Part shown: positions 1 through 12,440 of the stretch, piece after piece
Layout of the letters: every line of letters begins with the position of its first letter
How positions within the stretch are numbered: the stretch's first letter is position 1
From: Azolla caroliniana
Taxonomy: Eukaryota > Polypodiophyta
Length of the DNA: 64,000 bases
Direction of reading: 5' to 3'
Assembly: GCA_043228905.1 (NCBI GenBank)
Contig: JBHGNT010000012.1
Span: 3,162,001 to 3,226,000 of the forward strand
Translations under genes and position numbers: made by a program
The notes under the pieces: model-generated
What the model saw: only the letters and a program-made list of their open reading frames with translations
What the model was told of the DNA's origin: nothing
Database searches by the model: none

Positions 1-1071
1 CTCGATGCTCAAGACTTCTATTATTGAACCTTGTACATATATGTGGAGTTGAGGAGTGGCTCTTCATGTTCAAGAATTCTACCAATGAGCATTGCAAAAA
101 GAGTGCAGATTGTGATAGATTTTATTATCCTTCTCAAATGTCGAATATGACCTATGAGATGAAAATCTACATTTTCATGCAATATAAGTGACAACAAATA
201 TCGACTTGAGATGTTCAGGAAATTTATCAATGAATCTTACAATTGAGAAGCACATTATGATGACTTTGAGAGAACTTCGTGCAAGGATTGGGTTTGGTCA
301 AATAAATAGTCAAATGTGATCATAGGAAGATAGAACATTATATCAAGGTGTGTAATTTAGACTCCCAAACTTGTTCAAAGCAAAATGTGCAAAGTTGATT
401 AGTTTCATCACATGTGCCCAATGTCTTGGCTCACATTGAGGTGAGTATGAGCTAAGTTATGTTGTAAGGAGGAAATAGTTCAGATGTCAGATGACGGGAT
501 GAGCTCTAACATGTATTTGCATGTGTGGTTTTCCTATTTAATGAAGAATATGATTTTGTAGCTAGGTGCAACGTATGTAGTATTATGCATGAAGCATGTG
601 CCTCCACATTTTCCCCATGTCATAAAACATTGGTGTTGCAAAAAGGCCTCTTTCACAAAAGAATCTATTGGTGCATCATGAAGCAAGTGTTTTGCATCCC
701 ATCTTCGAAACAAATTTTGCACATATCGTATACAACTTGAACACAAAATTTGTTTTTATGTGTTTTTAGGATCCTTTTGCTTATTTTCCATGCAATTCTA
801 GAAAAGTCAATGTGAGGGACATTTTTTGAACCTTAAGCACGTATTTAACAACCTTTTTCCATATTTAACAACCATTTTCCATTGCCATGATCTTAATGGG
901 AAGTGATCCTATCTCAAGAAGGAGGGTATATAGAATTTTTTTTTCTTAACTAGGAGAAGTGTTTGTAAGAAAATGCATTAGGACATTGTCAAACTCTTTC
1001 CAAGGAGAGGGAAGAGAGAGTCCCGTCCAAGACATCTGATAAAATTAGAATGATACAAAGAAAATTTAGTA
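1..1071. other. intergenic, no gene seen
   Basis: AT-rich sequence with only short open frames on both strands and no recognisable protein motif, structural RNA or paired terminal repeats. I see nothing annotatable here apart from the tRNA-like stretch that begins at 1072. Confidence 0.6.
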
Positions 1072-1130
1072 GAGCTCGCTTAGTTGATAAGGTTGTTTGG
1101 TAGAGACGAGAAGGTCACGTGTTCAACCCT
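1072..1130 (+). repeat. tRNA-like (SINE-like) A and B box pair
   Basis: The stretch reads AGCTCGCTTAGTTGATAAGG, then about 30 bases later GTGTTCAACCC. These resemble the A box (TAGCTCAGTGG type) and B box (GGTTCAAATCC type) of a RNA polymerase III promoter. It is too divergent to fold as a functional tRNA. A tRNA-derived SINE head is the likeliest reading, but no A-rich tail or target duplication was found. Confidence 0.25.
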
Positions 1131-1237
1131 TACATTGCATAATAGCATCTAATAAATCAAGGAAAATATGTATGGCATGACAAAGAGGTGTGGAAATTGA
1201 GCCTTGAACCTAAGGTCTAATATTAGCATTCTTGACA

Positions 1238-1692
1238 ACTCGGCTACTTTTGGTTGATGAGACCAACTTTAATCTACATTTGATTGATTAAGCCAACTTT
1301 AATCGTTCTTGTAGTAGGGTCGCGATAGACCGAACATGTTGATTCTTCAAATGCTCTATGTTATTGGGACATCTACTAATGTTAACAGCTAAGCTACTTT
1401 TGATTGATGGGGCCAACTTTAATCCTTCTTGCTTGCAACAGGGACGCGACAAACCGAACATGCCAATCCTTCAAACGATCTATGCTATCATGGCCTCTAC
1501 TAATCTTAACAGCTAAGCCACTTTTGATTGATCGGGCCAACTTCATTCGTTCTTGCAACAGTGTTTCGACAGACCAACCATGCCAATTCTTTAAAATTTG
1601 ATCAATGTTATCGGGGGACATCTACTAATGTTAACACCTAAGCTACTTTTGATTGATCGGGCCAGCTTTAATTGTTCTTGGAATAGGGTCTA
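1238..1692. repeat. tandem repeat, about 125-bp unit, about 3.6 copies
   Basis: A unit that includes GCTACTTTTGATTGAT, a GGCCAACTTTAAT-like block, a TTCTTG-CAACAGGG block and ACCGAACATGCCAAT recurs near 1301, 1420, 1543 and 1669. The spacing is about 120-126 bases and the copies are diverged. No coding function is apparent, and the short frames inside are by-products of the repeat. Confidence 0.75.
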
Positions 1693-1729
1693 GCAGAATT
1701 GGCATGAGACAAGGGGTGCCGGGCGGGGC

Positions 1730-1750
1730 GGGGGGGGGGGGGGGGGGGGG
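1730..1750. repeat. poly-G tract (21 G)
   Basis: An uninterrupted run of 21 G follows GCCGGGCGGGGC. It lies just upstream of the RING-H2 gene leader. It could form a G-quadruplex, or its length could be a sequencing or assembly artefact. Confidence 0.8.
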
Positions 1751-1779
1751 TGTCTTCATGGACGACGGACATATACATA

Positions 1780-2091
1780 TTTGATACCAAGATCAGAACG
1801 ATACAAGAGAGATGGGATGGGACGAGGGGTATTTTGGGAATTTGGTGGAAAGTCTTCCTCCCCCGGAAGGAGGGGTATTTTGTTAATTTGTGAAAACCCT
1901 GTAAAAAAGCACAAAAGCTCGAAAAAAGCTCTCTCCCTCCTCCTTCTCCTTCTTCCCTCCGCTTTTGTCACAGAAAGAGAGGGATTGATTGTTTTCTGTT
2001 TATTTTCACCATAACCAGAGGATCAAATCCCGAAGGGCAGAGGAAGATCAAGACCCTAGTCATCCGATTCTCTCATCTTCTCACCCTCAAG
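1780..2091 (+). other. probable 5' untranslated exon of the RING-H2 gene
   Basis: A pyrimidine-rich leader (CTCTCTCCCTCCTCCTTCTCC, about 1938-1960) ends at TCACCCTCAAG followed by GTGTGA at 2092, a plausible donor site. This is typical of plant leader introns. The transcription start is not visible, so the left edge is approximate. Confidence 0.4.
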
Positions 2092-2129
2092 GTGTGATCC
2101 TGCTATACGCCTAACCGCTCATGTTGATC

Positions 2130-2920
2130 TGTTCCCATTCATATTAGGGTTTCTGCATATATATTAGGGTTGTTTTGGGGAATGTTAGAGTTTCTGCATC
2201 TAGCTGGAACCTTTGGATCTTTGAATAATGCTAGTTTTTTTTTTTTTCTTCTTTGGGATATTTTCGAGTATTCGAATCCTTATTAAGGTTTTAAATGTGT
2301 TGCATATCTATTAGGTGTTTTAGATCTGTCGATTCATTGTTAAAATTTAGGGTTTCGCCATCCGTTTGGACCTTTGTATACAGTAGTCGTTTTCATATGT
2401 GCGGCTGTTCTTTAGTATTTCAAATTTGCACCTTTTGGGTTGTTGTTAGCATTAGCGTTTTGCATATTTTGGGTTGTTTTTGACGTTAAGCTTTTTGTAT
2501 CTAATGGGGGTGTTGTTAAACATTAGGGCTTTGCATGTGTTGGATACAGTTAATCAATAAGGTTTTGTATCTTGTTGTATGTTTTTAACGTTAGAGTTTT
2601 GTAACTGTTAACTGTAGTGATGTTGTTAGAATTAGGTTTTTGCATTGTTTGAGCCCTCATTAGCATTGAATTTTTGCATCTTCTAGGTTGTGATTTACAT
2701 TAGGGTTTTGCATCTGTTTGGTTGTTTGTTGACATCAGGGTTTATCATGTATTCAACACTAGAAGGCTTTGCAAGTTTTGGGCTATTCTTAACATAAAGC
2801 TTTTTTTGTTAGAATTGAGCGTTGTTGTATATGACGAGATTTTGTTAGAATTAGGTTTTAATACTGTGGTAACATTAGGGTTTTGGCACATTTCGACTTG
2901 CTGTTAACATTAGGCTGTTC
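2130..2920 (+). repeat. leader intron with degenerate TTAGGGTTT-type repeats
   Basis: The presumed leader intron is built of diverged repeats around (A/G)TTAGGGTTTTGCATCTGTTTGGGTTGT, recurring every 40-60 bases. The TTAGGGTTT core resembles the plant telomere motif (interstitial telo-box), but the units are too long and degenerate to be a telomeric array. The 3' splice site lies before 3001; CAACACAG ending at 2982 is one candidate. Confidence 0.5.
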
Positions 2921-3000
2921 ATACACACATCTCTTCCGAATTGTCTCAAATTTTCAAACACTTGAGGTCGCAAGCAACACAGTGCTTATATTATATATAT

Positions 3001-5014
3001 ATGGACCTCAATGGACGGGTGTCAGAGGCGGAATCAAGCAACTCATACAATCGAACCTTACATTGGTCTCCATTAAGTTCTTGGAATCTCTTTAGTAATA
3101 ATCACAATGGAAGAGGGAGATCTCGGGTTCCTTTAGAGATACCTCCTCCGCCTCCTCCTCCTCCTCGCCTTCATCGTTCTCGCTCTTTAAGAAACTCCAG
3201 TGATGAAGGAAGGCAAAACCTGTTAGTATCAGCACGAGGCTACGATTCACGTCTACGAAAAGGAGGAGATCACTCTCACAGAGAGGAAGGTTAGACACTT
3301 ATTTTCTGTGCTATATTTCATATTTACTCTTAACATACCAAGGATTTTTTCATCCTTAATCTTTAGTTTAGGGCACTGGATTCTCTCCGTGGGAATCTCA
3401 ATTGTGTCCTCTTGATATCGATGTTTCTTCACCTGTAACTTCTAGTTTGTGAATATTTTCTTGTAGGAATCGTGAGACGTGGTAATATTCCAGGATCCAA
3501 TGAGCAATCAAGGATGATATCCTCTGGTTACGAATCGTTTACTCGAGGACGAATTCCTCGTAATAGAACACACAGAGACGAATTGGAAAATGCTAGAATT
3601 AATCGAATTAGGAGGTCGAGTGCAAGTATAGAGTCAGAAAATGGTCGTGTAAACCGGATTAACCGACCAAGTTCAAACATATCTCATCAACAACAAAATT
3701 GTTTCCATGATCACCATCACCACCATCATCACCATTATCACCATGTCCACCATCATTCATCAAGGCTATCCAACGAATATCAGGTATATCATTTCATCTC
3801 TATCTTTTGAGCTTCTGTTTTTTTTCTTTTTTTGCGTGCATTTCGAAGCTCTAATGAGCGGAATCATCCAAAATTGAGATGTTGGATTTGCACTTTGGAT
3901 ACATAAGTTTAACATCCATTATTCTATTATGCTACTTTTGATTGCAATGGATCCAGGAACAAGGTACATCGATGTCTGCCTCTGGGAGTCTCGATGCTTC
4001 AAATATTCCATCGAGTTTAAGAAGAAGCAGTGATGCACACCGATCTTTTGTAAGTCGGAGGTCTTCGGTTGTGAGCAATGTGAGTAGGGGTAGCAATCCA
4101 CGGGATATGGCTATGGAAGCGAGGGATCGTTTGGATGAAAGGTTTAGAAGTGCAGCTCTTATAAGCCAAAGGTTCTCGTTCTCGCTACTTCTCTATCTAT
4201 ATCATATTGCAACTATATTCTATTGGTAATACTAAAAATCTCACAACTTTACTAGACAATGGTATGGAATGTAGATGTTGAACCTATAACCTTGTGGTTA
4301 TACAATTGAGAGAATCTAAGTTTGATCCTTGCTAAGCGCTTGGCCATCTCCTATAGATCATATTTGGTCTTTCATGGACCTCTCCTAGGACTCAATATAT
4401 CCAAAGACTTTTGAGAACCAAGTCCACTGCTCACACTATTTTTGTGTTTCTTTAATGAAATTCAATGCTTCAAAACTAATGCTAACTTTGCATTCAGGCA
4501 CAGGAATCCAAGCTTTTTGGAAGAATTTAGCCTTCTTTTTGGTGATGACGATGACTTTTGGAATGACGATGAAATGTGGGAGGTAGGAATACAAGATTGG
4601 CTAGCCTATGTAGAGGGATGGCATAATTCTGATTCAGGTACCTCTGGCCAATGTTCTGTGTCCAAAGGATTAAGCAAGTCAGCTATACAACGACTACACA
4701 AAGAAATATATCTTCCTAAAGTACGCCGAAAGGATAAGGAAGTGAAAGACGACCCTTTGGAGCATGATGATTGTGCTGTTTGTTTAGAACGCTTTAGAAC
4801 TGGCCAACTTCTTGTTCATCTTCCTTGCCACCATAGATTTCATCCGGATTGTCTCTCGCCATGGCTTGAAACCCATGCACAATGTCCATATTGTAGAGCT
4901 AAGGTAAAAGAAGAGATGATGGACGAGTCTAGAGCTAGTGGACCAAGTAATGATGATTTAATTACGTGGATGGAGACACTGAATGCTGGCTTGGCAAGGT
5001 TTGCTTCTATGTGA
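3001..5014 (+). CDS. RING-H2 finger E3 ubiquitin ligase (four coding exons)
   Basis: The protein probably transfers ubiquitin from an E2 enzyme to unidentified substrates. Coding exons are 3001-3289, 3467-3783, 3957-4171 and 4498-5014. Every junction is GT-AG and the phases close to give 445 aa. The start was taken at ATG 3001 because the coding-like stretch MDLNGRVSEAESSNS begins there. Visible features are a proline run (about residues 48-55), a His-rich tract at the end of exon 2 (HHHHHHHHYHHVHHH), Arg/Ser-rich linkers, an acidic patch (GDDDDFWNDD) and a C-terminal RING-H2 with C366, C369, C384, H386, H389, C392, C403 and C406. The His-rich N-terminus with a terminal RING recalls small plant RING-H2 ligases of the RHY1A kind, but I do not claim orthology. 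No membrane segment is visible, so the protein is probably soluble. Confidence 0.85.
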
Positions 5015-5020
5015 TGTAAT

Positions 5021-5052
5021 TCACATCACATCACATCACATCACATCACATT
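5021..5052. repeat. (ATCAC)n microsatellite
   Basis: About six copies of a TCACA pentamer lie directly after the RING-H2 stop codon, within the likely 3' UTR. Confidence 0.8.
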
Positions 5053-7163
5053 CACACTTTCTTCTTGTAACAAACTTTTACATGATTAAAGAATGTGACA
5101 TGATGGCAAAGCATATTTACTGGCTCTTTTATATTAAACATAAGTGGTATGGTTTAAGGGTCATGATTGTTGAGGGTATGGATAATGTGTGGCCATGGTT
5201 GAATTAACGGGGCTAATTACTAAGTGTGAATACCGAAGCATGTCTCAAATTTTGTTATGATTTCTATTTTTCTCAAATTTTATTCTCCAAATGTCTTTGA
5301 CTTGATGTCAAGAATGTTAACCTTATTGGTCATTCGATTCTATTATCCACCTCTTCATGGTTGGTTAACGCCTAAACCTCAGAGTCATGTTTTAATACAG
5401 CTACAACACTCACAGAGCTTATTTATTGAAACATTGATTTTACATGATGCTTGACTACATGTACATGGATGGTTAACAATATCAACATCCTGCTTTACCC
5501 ACGGATTCATTTAAAATTTATTTTCTAAAGGATGAGTTGTAAGGGGAGAAAGTGACATGTCAAGCTGAAAAGCATGATGAGGTTTCGAAATCCAGGGTTT
5601 TTCTTTTGGGATATCAGAAAAAGCACATTTGCATGCTTTGATAATGAAGTGCATCAATATTTAAAGAACTGAATTCCTTTTTAACGTTAGAATAACCCTC
5701 CAAATTTGACATGGCTAAATATACATGGAGAGAGCTATGGCAATTTGGGAATAGTTGAGCCCAAGTGTTAAGCCATGTTTAAAGTAGTTAGTTAGATAGA
5801 GGTCCAGTGTAGCAATCAGTATATGATCCCATCCATGTTTGGGTTTCCTAGGCTATTCAGGTTTATTTAACACTCATGATTTTGGGCTTGTAGAGTGCTA
5901 ACAACTTGTGCTTTACTTTGGGTAGATGATCGTATGTTAGTACCATCTCTTGAAACTACTTTGCCTTTCCCAAAACATTTTCGTCCTTGAAATTAAATGT
6001 CGGAAACTTTTTCTAAAGCTCACTAATGGTTTACCATGAAGAGTCTTCTGCGAGTCCATACTTAAGGGAGTGTACACCCAATCTTGTTACATGTCTTGGT
6101 TTTTTTGGATACAAAATTGTGATAGGAGTGGAGAGAAATACAAATGAAACCAAGTTGTCAAGTGCTAGACTAATAAGTTACTACCGTACAAGTCTAAATG
6201 TAGCCTTGGTAATATGCATGCATACCACTTGTAACAACATCTTCCAATGTTTGATGCCTTAGATGTTTCAAATGTATCAAGAAGGAAAATCTTGAAATGG
6301 TTTTACATGATGAATGCACAATGGAATATTGTGCCCCTTCATCTTTTCTTGCTTTCCTTCCAAATGATTCTTACATTATAAAGAAAGGAAACACAATGTC
6401 TTAAACATGGTAAAATGCCTCAAGGATTACGCAAAGACTAGACAAGGGAAAGAAATTAATGTTTTGATCCCCTGCAAATGATCAATGCCAAGTCTTTCTA
6501 CAATTAGAATGTCCCAACAACGTGACGGATGAGATGTCTCACATGGTCTTTGATGAATGTATGTCAAGGTTGATACATACACTTTGAGAGGGTTCTCTAT
6601 CTCATCTCCCTCTCAATGATGGAGTTACCCAACCCATTCCCCCTCAAAAACTAGTTAGACAAGGATACCCTTTAAGACCTTTGCTAATGCTATTGTCACC
6701 CATATGATAAGGGTAATATTGCAATATGGTTAGAAATAGAGAATTGGTAGAACTTCTCTTACATTTTTAGGCAAATCTAGCACTGCACAAGCTTTAGCAA
6801 ATTATCACAATTTGTTTTTGGGAGCCTCTTGAGAGAACGAACATTGCAAAGGCAAGGCAATGCAAGTGTTGGAACTTACCATACAATGGAAGACCCCAAA
6901 AAAAGATTGCACGCTCTTTGGTGGCATGTGTTGACCCAAAAGGGAAGAGGCGACCGATCAACTGCTTCCATTTCACCTGTAGTAAAAGGAAAAACCCAGT
7001 ATATAGAGGAAAAGAGAGCAACAAATTGCACAGACCACACAGAATTTCACACATTACAAAAAAAAAACCATTAAATCACATATTGAGCTTTATACATCCT
7101 AATGTTAGTGGGCGAATTTACGGTTTTGACCTTTCACACTATGTATCAATCTCCCACTAGAAT
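5053..7163. other. intergenic, no gene seen
   Basis: AT-rich sequence with scattered short frames. A weak reverse-transcriptase-like phrase near 6620-6690 (LVRQGYPLRPLLMLL, compare the LINE motif RQGDPLSPLLF) is too short to call an element. Otherwise I see nothing. Confidence 0.5.
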
Positions 7164-8289
7164 TAACAATGGGCACGGTTTAGGCACAAACCGAATCGAA
7201 CCGTTAAGCCATGGCTTAATGGTTTATTGGTTCAAATATAAATAAACTGTTTGGTTTGATTTCAAATATTATGATCCAGTTTGGTTCGCTTTTGAATTTA
7301 ATGGTTTAGCGGTTTATCGGTTTATTGTTTATTGGTTTCAATTCGGTTTGGTTTTGAATTTCACGGTTTAGCGGTTTAGAGGTTTTGGCTTATGTGTTTT
7401 GGTTTAAAGGTTTAAAAGTTTTGAAGGTTTTAAGGTTTATAGGTTTGGTTCTAAAATTTCCATAAACGGTGTCGTGAAGATTTTCGTCCACAAGCGGAAA
7501 CCCGAGCAACGAGAGCCAAAGAGCGATGTGCAACGTTGCACACGTACATAATGTATTTGTAATAGTAATAAAGGTATAAAGGTGATGTGGTTGTACGCAC
7601 ATCCACGAGAGAGAGAGATAGGTACTATGCGGTACATAGGTACCTAGTTGTTTGTGAGGAGGTGGGAGTTAAGGGCCATCAATCTCACCCTCCCCCAAAT
7701 CAAGGCAAATATCCCCTTTGAATGAAAGGGGATATTAGTCTCACTTTTGTAAACGGTCTTCCCTCCTTGTGCTATAAAAGGAGAGAGAAGGCACCATTGT
7801 GGGGGTTGCCCATTTTGAGTGTGCGAGGTATACCACATAGGTTGAGCGTTAGGGTTCGGTTAGGGTTTTCTTCTTGGGTTTTCCTTTAGGGTTTTCTTAT
7901 AGTCGTTTGGTGCGGCCATGGCGGCCACCATTGTAAAGCGTTTATGTTTTCTTAATCAAACTTCTTGTTGAGTATCTTGACTCCATCTTCTTCATCTTTT
8001 TCCATCATAATGTCATATTCGTTCTCTTCTCCTCTTGAGCTATGAGCTAATCTTCCATTCGTTGTCTTAACCTTTCTCCTCTTCTCCCTAGTCCAAGACC
8101 CCCGTGGTCCCGCCCCTTCCACACGCACGCGCGTAACAACGCGACAATGGTTTGGTTTAAACGGTTTGGTTTAAACGACTTCATAAAATTTAAATAGTTT
8201 GGTTTGGTTTTTAATATAAATAAATGGTTTGGTTTGGTTTGGTTTCAAGGCCAAGAAATCGAACCGAAATTGAACCGTGCCCATCGCTA
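7164..8289. mobile_element. non-autonomous hAT-like element
   Basis: The ends form a 17-bp imperfect terminal inverted repeat: TAACAATGGGCACGGTT at 7164-7180, and its complement form TAGCGATGGGCACGGTT at 8273-8289 (15 of 17 match). The TA(G)..ATGGGCA end sequence is typical of plant hAT elements. CTAGAAT flanks both ends (7157-7163 and 8292-8298), though the right copy is offset by two bases. Both subterminal regions are packed with GGTTTGGTTT and GGTTTA(T/G)CGG motifs, as expected for hAT transposase-binding repeats. No transposase is encoded, so movement would need an autonomous relative. Confidence 0.6.
7470..8146 (+). repeat. possible solo LTR nested in the hAT-like element
   Basis: The middle of the hAT-like element is unlike its GGTTTGG-rich ends. 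It begins TGTCGTGAAG and ends AACGCGACA, with a TATA box (CTATAAAAGG near 7771) and a leader-like downstream stretch, as in an LTR. The flanks are AACGG and ATGGT (or AATGG if shifted by one), so a clean target duplication is not seen. It may instead be captured promoter DNA. Confidence 0.35.
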
Positions 8290-8329
8290 GTCTAGAATCC
8301 AAAAGAATCGGGCGAAACTAATGGGAAGA

Positions 8330-10330
8330 TTGTTCAAGACATGAACCTTCGAGTTCTACCTGATGGACATGTTACAAAATATACATAAAAGACAAAATTG
8401 TGTGACCTGAAGAATTATGTAATTCCCATCAAGTGTCAAACAATTCTCTAGTGCATCATGTGGTAGAGCTTTGGCTAATACATTTGCGGGATTTTCTTGA
8501 GAAACAAATCCTTCTCAAGTCTAATGCAACCAACGACAATGCATTCCCGGATGAAGTGGTATCACTCTCCAATGTGCTCGGTCTTTGCTGGATACACTTG
8601 ATTTTTAGCCAATGCAATGGCACTTTGATTGTCACAAAACAATATGGGTACAAGCTGAGGTATATGCCCATGTCGCAAACTAGTTGGAAAGCCATACAAC
8701 TTCCTTATATGCCTCACTAGCTATAACATACTTCGCTTTTGTAGTAGACAAAGAAATACATTCTTGGAGGTGAGACCTCCAAGATATGGCACCTCCCATA
8801 AATTGAAAGATGTATCCCAAAAGTAGACTTTATGCTATCAAAATAACCTACGTAATTAGAGTCCATATATCCAACGATTAGGTACATTTCCGCCACCCAA
8901 ACATAGACACTCATTCCTAGTGCCACTTAGGTATCGTAGTATCATCTTAACTGCTTCCCAGTGCTTCTTACTAGGATTTGACAAAAATTTGCTCACAACT
9001 CCCACAACAAATCCAATGTCTGGCCTTGTCATTATCGTAGCGTACACGAGACTACCAACAACAAAATGGTAAGGAATTTTGCTCATGAACTCCTTTTCAT
9101 CATCAAATTTGGGACATTCATTTTTGCTCAATTTTACATGTGTAGATAATGGTGTGCCCCAAGTTTTACTCTCCATATTAAACCTCTTGAATATTTTGGG
9201 TATGTACTTCGATTGCGATGAATAAATACATCCATTACTCCAATCATGAGTAATACACATCCCACAGATGTGTAAGGAGCCATAAAATCTCTCTTTGAAT
9301 GCCTCTAGACCTACAAAAGTCACTAAATTCATGAGAAGTATACTCATCTCCATTGTCTAAACATAAAGCCTTAAGCTTTATGCCCGTTTCCAACGAGTCA
9401 ACCAAAGCAATCCATTTCATGAAACTAGGATATACATCATCCTTTCCCTTAATCAGATAAACCCAAACTTTCTTAAATGTGGCATCATAAATGAAAATGA
9501 TAAAATAAAATGCACCACCCAAAGCTCTTGTGGGCATAGGTCCACCAACATTAATGTGAACGATACCCAATGGTCAATGGATGAGTTAACTTGGGTTTTA
9601 TGTGCATTTTTGGTTTGCTTGCCATATTGGCAATGTTCACAAAATACAAAATTAGAAAATGACAACTTAGGTAAGTGGCGATGAAGGGAAATAATTTTTA
9701 TGCCATTTTGTGACATATGGCCTAAATGACCATGGCAAATGCTCATCATAGGCTGGTCAGTGAGAACCAAAAGATGTTCCTTTTGATGAATGAATAGTGG
9801 ATAAAGGGAACCAACTTTATTTTTCAAGGCATAACAATCTTTGTTGAAGTGTCCCTTCTTATGGCAATAATGACACTCAATGTTTTTCTTCCAAGACTTG
9901 TGTCTATATCTATCATTTCCTCTATAATTGTTCCTAGTTTGGCTCCTACCACATTGTTGGTTCTTGCGAGAACCAACCTCATACACATTACATGGCACAT
10001 CCTCCACTATGTGATGCAATCATAGATTTCCTACGCATTTCTTTGCTCAATATAGCTCCATATATTTCATTATAGTCCAATTTCCCATTCGGTGCACTAT
10101 TGCTAATAACAGTACAAAATGTGTCCCAAGACGTATACAAACTCCATAAAAGGAAGACATTTTTAACTCATCATCCATAGTGACCATCTTTTGAGCCCAT
10201 AGCTGGGACCACAATGTATCAAAATCATTCAAATGAGAGGTGACATTGTCAATGTTCTTCATGCAAAGACAATAGAGTTTCCTCATTAGACATTGCCAAG
10301 AGATCGAGCTCTTCCAAATCATAATTGATC
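8330..10330 (-). pseudogene. decayed Ty1/copia gag-pol (copia-1 relic)
   Basis: Read from right to left on the minus strand, copia domains appear in the standard order, broken by stops and frameshifts. They are a gag helix region (10322-10047), a zinc knuckle CHYCHKKGHFNKDC (about 9890-9840), a GAG-pre-integrase block (HGHLGHMSQNGIK; CEHCQYGKQ), integrase core pieces (LDNGDEYTSHEF), the late reverse transcriptase (VGSLVYATIMTRPDIGF, about 9075-9020) and RNase H (FCDNQSAIALAKN, about 8640-8600). The N-terminal half of the reverse transcriptase is missing between 9353 and 9244, so there is an internal deletion. No LTRs were recognised. It is inactive and old. A second fragment of the same family lies at 44585-44877. 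Confidence 0.85.
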
Positions 10331-12088
10331 ATGCCTTCAGGTGTCTTGGCTTCACCACTCAATGGCCTTAATTGTGGCCTTTTGAGTGGTCTCAAGGTGG
10401 TCTTTTCCAGTCATATAGTAATTTCTCAAATTGCTTTTTGATTCTCAATATTGATTCCAAGACATATTCAACACTATAGATGATGATGAATGGTTTATAG
10501 ATACATATGCTGAAGATGAATGTGGATGGAATCAAGTTACCCTTTGAACATCAATGCAATATTGCATGTTCATTTAGCATATAAAGCTTACCTCATCATA
10601 AAGGATAATGAAGTTCATACAATTTACATGGACAATCAAGACTAAAATATTGTACAATGGGTGGATGATCGATGAGCATGAGAACTTAAGGGGTTTTGCT
10701 CATTTTCACAGTCTAACATGGGTGTTGCACAATGAGCCTAAAATATCTCGGTGTCACAAAACTTTGTGAGGTGTGAAAGAGTGAGCGAAGCCACAGGATC
10801 TTGAACCAGTGAAGATGGTTTGTGAAATCTGTGAACAAATGTGAACTTTTCTGGAAAGGGTCTTTGTCAAAAGGTCTCGTACGTATGTAGGGGTTAATAG
10901 TTAGCCTTCATACTTGTGGGTAGGCCTAGTTTGTTTTGTCACCAATCCTCACATATAAGCTTATGGTGGCAACTTCAAATAACTTCGTAGGTAGCCTTTC
11001 TAGTTAATAGTTGGTAGGCTTTATTAGTTGAGTTAGTTGGTAGGCAAGTTTCATTGGTAACCTCAGTTCATTCACAAGACTTGTGGGTAGCACACATTGC
11101 TAATAACACTAGTCATTGGGAGGCTTCATCATGATTCATAAGGATGTTCGTTGTCTGGTTATTGTATAAGTAAGGTTTTCTACACTATGGGAGGAGGCAA
11201 GGAGAGCCATCAACACTCTTTTGAGTTCATGGATCTGTCGTAAGTACACTAACATGGTCAATTGACATGATATACAAACTCAACACTCTAGAGTCAAAAG
11301 TATTCAACCCCAACACAAGCACATACAAGTGATATATGAATTAAATAGATTAATTTAATATAAGAGAAAATGAAAGTAGATTGGGGTTGCAAGTATAAAC
11401 TGTGCACAACCAATAAGGTTTGTGCTAGGGTGAGTAGGATGAGTGAATGCATTTGATGGGATTCAATAAAGTATTTTCGGAATTTTTCCTAAATGTGTAA
11501 CCATTAGCTTCTCAACTTCGTCATGACATCTAATTGTACTAACTTGTTTTGGCCCAAGGTTAGTAGGCGTATCTAATAAGACATTTGGAAAGCTTCTATC
11601 CATCCATATCTTTATGATAAAGGGAATTGGTAAAATATTTGTTTTTTGCCAAATAATTTAACATTGAACATGTCACATAAGAATCTATGGAGGGAATTGC
11701 ATGGCTTTACATATAAAGCATTGTTTTTCTTATATTTGGGGATTTAATGTCAAATCACACTAAAGTGAAAGCACCACCATAAACAATTTATGCTCCTATT
11801 TTGGACCTTATTAGAACTAGATCTTAATTCAACAACGTGAAGAATGTGATACAAGTTGAGGAAGTACATAGTTCCCAAGTACATAGTTTTAATAGGACAA
11901 TCTTTTGCTGTTCGAACCTTTTTTGGGGCTTCCTCCTTGTTCTTATTAGAACCTAAAGCCAAACATTTTCTATCCCATTGCATCATATGTAAAGAATTTA
12001 TGCTAACAAAAAGATGCACAAAGAAGGACTATCCTGAGGAGGAATCACTCCCCCGAGGAGGAGCCCAAAAACTCTCTCCATGTGTGGA
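10331..12088. other. intergenic, no gene seen
   Basis: No coding signal with recognisable domains. A weak minus-strand frame at 11750-12019 looks faintly retroelement-like but has no diagnostic motif. The stretch at 10960-11060 has a few repeats of a GTTGGTAGGC-type phrase. Confidence 0.5.
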
Positions 12089-12272
12089 CATACCCATACA
12101 CATACCCATACACATACACATACGCATACACATACACATACACATACACATACGCATACACATACGCATATGCATACACATACACATATGCATACACATA
12201 CGCATACGCATACACATACACATACGCATACACATACGCATACGCATACACGTACACGTACACGTACACGTA
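12089..12272. repeat. (CATACA/CATACG)n hexanucleotide microsatellite
   Basis: About 30 units of CATACA with interspersed CATACG, CATACC and CATATG variants, ending in ACACGTACACGT. Long open frames on both strands here (poly His-Thr, Tyr-Ala, Met-Cys) come from the repeat and are not genes. Confidence 0.95.
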
Positions 12273-12440
12273 ATGCATGTACTTGTAGTGTGAAACCACA
12301 AGTATGAGAAAGACATGCATTCCAAACCTAGGAGTAGTGGTCCACAACCAGATATAGATAGACTCTATTTCCTGAGTAGCAAGCTAAAATCAATAATGTC
12401 AAAGAGAAATCTTTGAGGCCCAATTTGGTTCTCTGCAACT

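Noticed and set aside
2130-2920. Interstitial telomere array
   Set aside because: TTAGGGTTT cores are embedded in longer, diverged intron repeats and are not in tandem heptamers.
6560-6700. LINE reverse transcriptase fragment (LVRQGYPLRPLLMLL)
   Set aside because: A single short motif with no neighbouring domains. Chance similarity cannot be excluded.
11750-12019. Minus-strand 89-residue frame as a copia pre-integrase remnant
   Set aside because: It lacks the H-x-H and C-x2-C signature and any flanking copia domain.
12029-12347. Open frames with His-Thr, Tyr-Ala and Met-Cys repeats on both strands
   Set aside because: They are translations of the CATACA microsatellite in all frames, without start context or homology.
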